A stretch of DNA of 64,000 bases. It comes from Bosea sp. BIWAKO-01 (GTDB lineage: Bacteria > Pseudomonadota > Alphaproteobacteria > Rhizobiales > Beijerinckiaceae). A program made the position numbers and the translations under genes. Each line of letters begins with the position of its first letter. The first letter of the stretch is position 1. Positions 60,469 through 64,000 of the stretch are shown here, piece by piece. The stretch is from NCBI RefSeq assembly GCF_001748145.1, contig NZ_BCQA01000001.1:1609501-1673500 (forward strand), read 5' to 3'. Under the pieces are notes generated by a model. It searched no databases. It saw only the letters and a list, made by a program, of their open reading frames with translations, and was not told the DNA's origin.

Positions 60469-61494
60469 TCAGAAGATCGGCTTGCCGGCCGGGTCGGTGA
60501 CGCCCTTCCAGGTAGCCCGGACCTGATCCTTGACGTTGGCCGGGAGCGGCACGTAGTCGAGATCGAGCGCCAGCTTGTCGCCGTTCTTGTAGGCCCAGTC
60601 GACGAATTTCAGCGCGGACTGCACCTCTTCCGGCTTCTCCGGCTTGGCGTGCACGAGCAGGAACGTGGCGGAGGTGATCGGCCAGGCCTGAGCGCCCTTC
60701 TGATTGTTCAGCGAGATGCCGAAGCCCGGAGCCTCGTTCCAGTTCGCATTGGCGGCAGCGGCCTGGAAGGACTTGTCGTCCGGAGCCGGGAACTGGCCTT
60801 CGGCGTTCTCGACCAGAGCATGGGCCAGCTTGTTCTGCTTGGCATAGGCGTATTCGACATAACCGATCGAGTTTGCGACCTGCTTGACGGAAGCCGAGAC
60901 GCCCTCATTGCCCTTGCCGCCGATGCCGACAGGCCACTGCACCGCCGTGTTGGTGCCGATCTTCGACTTCCAATCCGGCGAAACGCGCGAGAGATAATCG
61001 GTGAAGACGAACGTCGTGCCCGAGCCGTCCGAACGATAGACCGGGTTGATGTTGGCGTCAGGTAAGGTCAGGCCAGCATTGATGGCGACGATCTTGGGAT
61101 CGTTCCACTTCTTGATGGTGCCCTGATAGATGTCGGCGATGATCGCGCCGGTGAGCTTCAGCTTGCCCGGCTCGACGCCGGCAATGTTGACGGCCGGAAC
61201 GACGCCACCCATGACGGTCGGGAACTGGAGCAGGCCGTCCTTGGTCAGGTCCTCGCCCTTGAGCGGGGCATCGGTCGCGCCGAACGCAACCGTCTTGGCC
61301 TTGATCTGCCGGATACCGCCGCCTGAGCCGATCGACTGATAGTTGAGACCGATATTGGTCTCCTTCTTATAAGCTTCAGCCCATTTCGAGTAGATCGGGA
61401 AAGGGAAGGTCGCGCCCGCGCCGGTGATGTCGGCGGCCTGGGCAACGCCGGCCAGGCCGATCGTCGCAGCCGCGAGAATGAGAATTTTGCGCAT
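60469..61494 (-). CDS. pstS: Phosphate-binding protein PstS
   Basis: A 341-residue periplasmic phosphate-binding protein with signal MRKILILAAATIGLAGVAQA. Phosphate-contacting loops are AGATFPFPIYSKWAE, GSGGGIRQI, GATDAPL and RSDGSGTTFVFTDYL. Start chosen at the ATG after GAGG; the longer frame overlaps the Pho box. Regulated by the Pho box about 60 bp upstream. Confidence 0.98.
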   Translation of the reverse strand: MRKILILAAATIGLAGVAQAADITGAGATFPFPIYSKWAEAYKKETNIGLNYQSIGSGGGIRQIKAKTVAFGATDAPLKGEDLTKDGLLQFPTVMGGVVPAVNIAGVEPGKLKLTGAIIADIYQGTIKKWNDPKIVAINAGLTLPDANINPVYRSDGSGTTFVFTDYLSRVSPDWKSKIGTNTAVQWPVGIGGKGNEGVSASVKQVANSIGYVEYAYAKQNKLAHALVENAEGQFPAPDDKSFQAAAANANWNEAPGFGISLNNQKGAQAWPITSATFLLVHAKPEKPEEVQSALKFVDWAYKNGDKLALDLDYVPLPANVKDQVRATWKGVTDPAGKPIF

Positions 61495-61551
61495 TAGAGG
61501 AGTCCTCGTCTGGGTCGCAGTCTTTAGCAGCCCCGCTAGAACACCTTCCAT

Positions 61552-61569
61552 ATGACAGACAGATGACAG
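61552..61569 (-). promoter_or_regulatory. Pho box upstream of pstS
   Basis: On the minus strand CTGTCAT-CTGT-CTGTCAT: two perfect 7-bp half-sites spaced by 4 nt, the textbook PhoB site. It lies between the phoR stop and the pstS start. Confidence 0.92.
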
Positions 61570-61594
61570 ACCGTCACGTTCGCCGTCACATTGG

Positions 61595-62656
61595 TCAGGA
61601 CGGGTTCCGCATCATCGCGCCGAGGCGCGGCAGGATCGCCTTGAAGAGGGCACCCTTGCCGTACTCGCTCTCGATGGTGAGACGGCCGCGATGGCGTAGC
61701 ACGATGTGCTTGACGATGGCGAGGCCAAGGCCCGTGCCACCGGCCTCGCGGCTCGCCGCCGTGTCGACACGATAGAAGCGTTCGGTGAGGCGGGGCAGAT
61801 GCTCGGGCGGGATGCCTGGCCCGTCGTCACGAACGCTGACGCTGGCTTCGCTCGCGCTCTCGACCACATTGATTGCAACGGCGCCGCCCTCGCGGCCATA
61901 TTTGATGGCGTTCTCGACGAGATTCTCCATCAGCCGCAGCAACTCGTCGCGGTCCCCCGCGACCTGGACCGGCTGGGGTGGCGTCTCGAGCTTCAACGCC
62001 ACCTTGCGCTCGCGTGCCATCAAGGTGAGCGAGTCGACGATCTCCCGCGAAATCGCGGAGAGATCGACGGGGGTGTCCGGCGCGAGATGGGCGCGCAACT
62101 CGATGCGCGAGAGCGAAAGCAGATCGTCGACCAACCGCGCCATGCGCAGACCCTGCTCGCGCATGATGGCGAGAAAGCGGTCGCGCGCGCCGGTATCGTT
62201 GCGCGCCGGTCCCTGCAGCGTCTCGACGAAGCCGAGAAGCGAGGCGAGCGGCGTGCGCAGTTCGTGGCTGGCATTCGCCACGAAATCGACGCGCATGCGT
62301 TCCGTGACGCGCAGCTCACTCAGATCCTCGAAGGTCAGCGCCACGGGATTACGCCAGACGCCCCCGGTCAAAGCTGCGATGTGGATGCGGAAGGTGCGCT
62401 CGACCGGCACGCGCTCAACCAGCTCGATGACCCGGCGCCCCCCACGGCGCGAAACCTGCTCGATCGCGTCGATCAGGTCGGGGTCGCGCAGGACGAGCGT
62501 GAGCGACTGGCCGCGTTCGAGCGCTGGAATGAGCGCGCGCATCGCCGGGCTCAGCGCCTGCGCCACCCCTTGCGCATCGAGCAGCACCACGGCGGCGCCC
62601 AGCGCCTCGATCAGCGCTGCAGTAGCCGGCGCGTGAGGATCGACGACATCGACCAT
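61595..62656 (-). CDS. phoR: Phosphate regulon sensor histidine kinase PhoR
   Basis: A 353-residue histidine kinase. A PAS-like part (about 15-115) precedes the H box NASHELRTPLASLLGF, the N box ENLVENAIKYG, G1 DDGPGIPPEH and G2 GTGLGLAIVKH. No transmembrane helix is visible in this frame, and an in-frame TGA lies a short way upstream. PhoR normally has one or two N-terminal helices, so this copy looks soluble. First gene of the operon. Confidence 0.93.
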   Translation of the reverse strand: MVDVVDPHAPATAALIEALGAAVVLLDAQGVAQALSPAMRALIPALERGQSLTLVLRDPDLIDAIEQVSRRGGRRVIELVERVPVERTFRIHIAALTGGVWRNPVALTFEDLSELRVTERMRVDFVANASHELRTPLASLLGFVETLQGPARNDTGARDRFLAIMREQGLRMARLVDDLLSLSRIELRAHLAPDTPVDLSAISREIVDSLTLMARERKVALKLETPPQPVQVAGDRDELLRLMENLVENAIKYGREGGAVAINVVESASEASVSVRDDGPGIPPEHLPRLTERFYRVDTAASREAGGTGLGLAIVKHIVLRHRGRLTIESEYGKGALFKAILPRLGAMMRNPS

Positions 62657-63134
62657 GTGAACATGCCTATCAGGAGGAAGCTGGCGCCCTCATAGGGGGT
62701 GGCACGCTCTCTGCCAATCGCCCCGGGCGAGATGCCCCGCACTTGCGAGGCCCCCACAGCATGCGGCGACAGTGTCCGCGAAATCCGCGCCATCGAGGAT
62801 CTCAGCAGGAGTGAAGGCACGCGCAGGTGGTCACTTCGCGACGCGCTGGGCGCCGCGGAGGCAGAGGCTGTTTCGACCGTGATCCGGGATTGTGACCGAC
62901 CGCTCTCGCTCAGATAAAGAATGTATCTTCAGCCAATTATGGCCTCTTGATTGGGGCACAATCGGCCTTGGAAAGGCTACAGATAATGATGCTCAGCTGA
63001 CGGGATGATGACCATCGATCAAGCCAGCCATCTTTTGGCCTTCTACAGACATTATTCGGACATGGAACTGCTCATCCAGACCAAGAATCTGGTGGCTTGA
63101 GCCTTCCATTTCCCCCTAGTCTTGTTGAGTATTT
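62657..63134. other. Region upstream of phoR and the M15 peptidase gene
   Basis: 478 bp with no long gene. The right part (62900-63130) is AT-richer than the rest of the window and holds the small ORF at 63005-63100. On the minus strand a different frame (62611-62820) contains a hydrophobic stretch that reads FLLIGMFTWSMSSIL across the phoR start. Confidence 0.4.
63005..63100 (+). CDS. Possible 31-aa small protein
   Basis: A short ORF of 32 codons starting MMTIDQASHLLAFYRHYSD, in AT-rich DNA, with only a weak GACGGG upstream. The composition looks protein-like, but no family is known to me. It could also be a gene remnant. Confidence 0.25.
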   Translation: MMTIDQASHLLAFYRHYSDMELLIQTKNLVA

Positions 63135-63560
63135 ATGCGTCATTTTATCTTGGCTGCATGCGTTGCAGTATGCCTTCCTGCGACCGCCCAAGCCAATGTC
63201 CCCACCGGCAAGGTTTCCTTCCAACCGCAAGTGAAGGGGTTGGGCTGCCTCAAACCGGAAACCCTGGCGATGATCAGCGAGTTGGTCGCCAAGATCGGCC
63301 CGATCAAGATCACTTCGACCTGCGGCGGTCGCCATGCCCGGAACTCGCAGCACTATAGCGGACGGGCGATCGATTTCAGGCCCGTGGCTGCTTCGACGCG
63401 GAGCGCGGTAGCGGCTGCCAAGGCCCTCGCGAGCACCGGCGGCGTCGGCTCCTACCCGAACGGTCTCGTCCATGTCGATGTCGGAGCGCGTGAGGCCTCC
63501 TGGTATGGGCACAAGCGGAGCCGCCGTCAGGTCGCCTACGTAGCCCGCAACAGCCGCTAA
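63135..63560 (+). CDS. Secreted M15/YcbK-type peptidase
   Basis: A 141-residue protein with a signal peptide (MRHFILAACVAVCLPATAQA). The zinc-peptidase motif is SQHYSGRAIDFRP, and the late His is in GLVHVDVG; together they supply the H, D and H ligands. A disulfide between GLGCLKP and TSTCGGR is plausible. It would act on peptidoglycan cross-links or stem peptides. The ribosome-binding site is weak. Confidence 0.85.
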   Translation: MRHFILAACVAVCLPATAQANVPTGKVSFQPQVKGLGCLKPETLAMISELVAKIGPIKITSTCGGRHARNSQHYSGRAIDFRPVAASTRSAVAAAKALASTGGVGSYPNGLVHVDVGAREASWYGHKRSRRQVAYVARNSR

Positions 63561-63660
63561 ACCATCGCTCTGGAAAGTGGATTGCGGCTTTCCGGAAAGC
63601 CGATGCAATCACAGGAGGTCAGATCATCGAACCGGATACGAGAACCGGTCCGATGATCTG
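63561..63660 (+). repeat. Dispersed ~100-bp palindromic element, copy 3 (RIME-like)
   Basis: Begins ACCATCGCTCTGGAAAGTGG and continues GGATTGCGG; it ends with the palindrome GATCATCGAACCGG ... CCGGTCCGATGATC. It begins directly at the end of the peptidase gene, as copy 2 does for ynfA. Confidence 0.85.
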
Positions 63661-63686
63661 AAGGCGCCCGGCCAAGGGACCGCGCC

Positions 63687-64000
63687 CTAGATGTCGTGGC
63701 GCTTGATGCGGCGGATCATTTCGTGCAGCGCCAGCATCACCAGCGCCAGGATGAAGGGCAGCAGGTAGTAGATGATGCGGAAGAGCAGCAAGGCTCCAAG
63801 CACATGGCCATAGGGCAGCCGGTTGAGCGCGACGAGCATCGTCGCCTCAAAGACTCCCAGCCCGCCGGGCGTATGGGCAGCGATGCCGATCAGGCAGGCG
63901 AAGACATAGGCCGCCAGGAAGGCCGGATATTCCAGCCCATAGCCGCCGGGCAGAAGCACGAAGAGCACGGCGGCGGCGGCGCAGACCTCGCAGGCGCCAA
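63687..64000 (-). CDS. YbhN/UPF0104-type membrane protein (N-terminal part outside window)
   Basis: The C-terminal 104 or so residues of a multi-pass membrane protein of the lysylphosphatidylglycerol synthase-like TM family. GIAAHTPGGLGVFEATMLVAL and the next helices LGALLLFRIIYYLLPFILALVML are typical. The frame stays open to the window edge (residues GACEVCAAAAVLF), so the start lies beyond it. It would be an inner-membrane protein, perhaps a lipid flippase; function is inferred. Confidence 0.8.
   Translation of the reverse strand, partial: GACEVCAAAAVLFVLLPGGYGLEYPAFLAAYVFACLIGIAAHTPGGLGVFEATMLVALNRLPYGHVLGALLLFRIIYYLLPFILALVMLALHEMIRRIKRHDI

Overview
The window is high-GC, gene-dense chromosomal DNA with only short intergenic gaps. 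Gene content and regulatory signals point to a free-living alphaproteobacterium of the order Hyphomicrobiales, most like Bosea or a relative. The clues are an EcfG-type general-stress promoter before csbD, a csp gene just upstream of rpsU, a small DUF6481-like protein, nirK-nirV, RIME-like intergenic palindromes and a Pho regulon with CTGTCAT boxes. The assignment rests on recognition of gene families and was not tested by search. I saw no rRNA, tRNA, CRISPR array, prophage or insertion sequence.

Layout. 1-5.3 kb: end of a sugar-type ABC ATPase, an alkylsulfatase-like hydrolase, a STAS protein, a glutathione transferase and a Bcr/CflA drug exporter. 5.3-8.9 kb: rpsU behind a terminator-like attenuator, two cold-shock genes, an AspT-type carrier and a decayed enolase-superfamily gene. 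8.9-19.6 kb: a catabolic island around a MarR regulator. It has a complete dipeptide-type ABC importer with its binding protein on the opposite strand, an isoaspartyl peptidase, a creatininase-family hydrolase, a deacetylase/cyclic-imidase-like enzyme and two reductases. 19.7-22.3 kb: a proline-rich OmpA protein and a small putative motility protein. 22.3-25.8 kb: a TPP riboswitch and thiC-thiM-thiE. 25.9-28.6 kb: FAH/DapA-type enzymes and a copper-chaperone pair. 28.9-32.2 kb: a cysteine-rich leader peptide, two small ORFs and metN-metI-metQ ending in a strong terminator.

32.2-36.9 kb: a cupin, a phytase/esterase-like periplasmic protein with a candidate Pho box, a small membrane protein opposite an XRE regulator, and csbD. 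37-40.4 kb: dnaK-dnaJ with its promoter. 40.5-44.6 kb: a secreted protein, an Lrp regulator and a divergent NitT/TauT-type ABC importer. 44.9-50 kb: DsbD-family reductase with a redoxin partner, then nirV and nirK. 50-56 kb: uvrB, DUF1801-like, Gre-type factor, flavoprotein, YnfA. 56-62.7 kb: a complete phoR-pstSCAB-phoU-phoB operon with a perfect Pho box ahead of pstS. 63-64 kb: an M15-type peptidase and the end of a YbhN-like membrane protein.

The most distinctive material is regulatory. It includes the Cys-rich leader with two hairpins before the methionine transporter, the Shine-Dalgarno-sequestering hairpin before thiC, the terminator inside the rpsU leader, a perfect palindromic operator between marR and the creatininase operon, and three copies of a roughly 100-bp dispersed element. 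All functions are inferred from sequence; no search or folding calculation was run.
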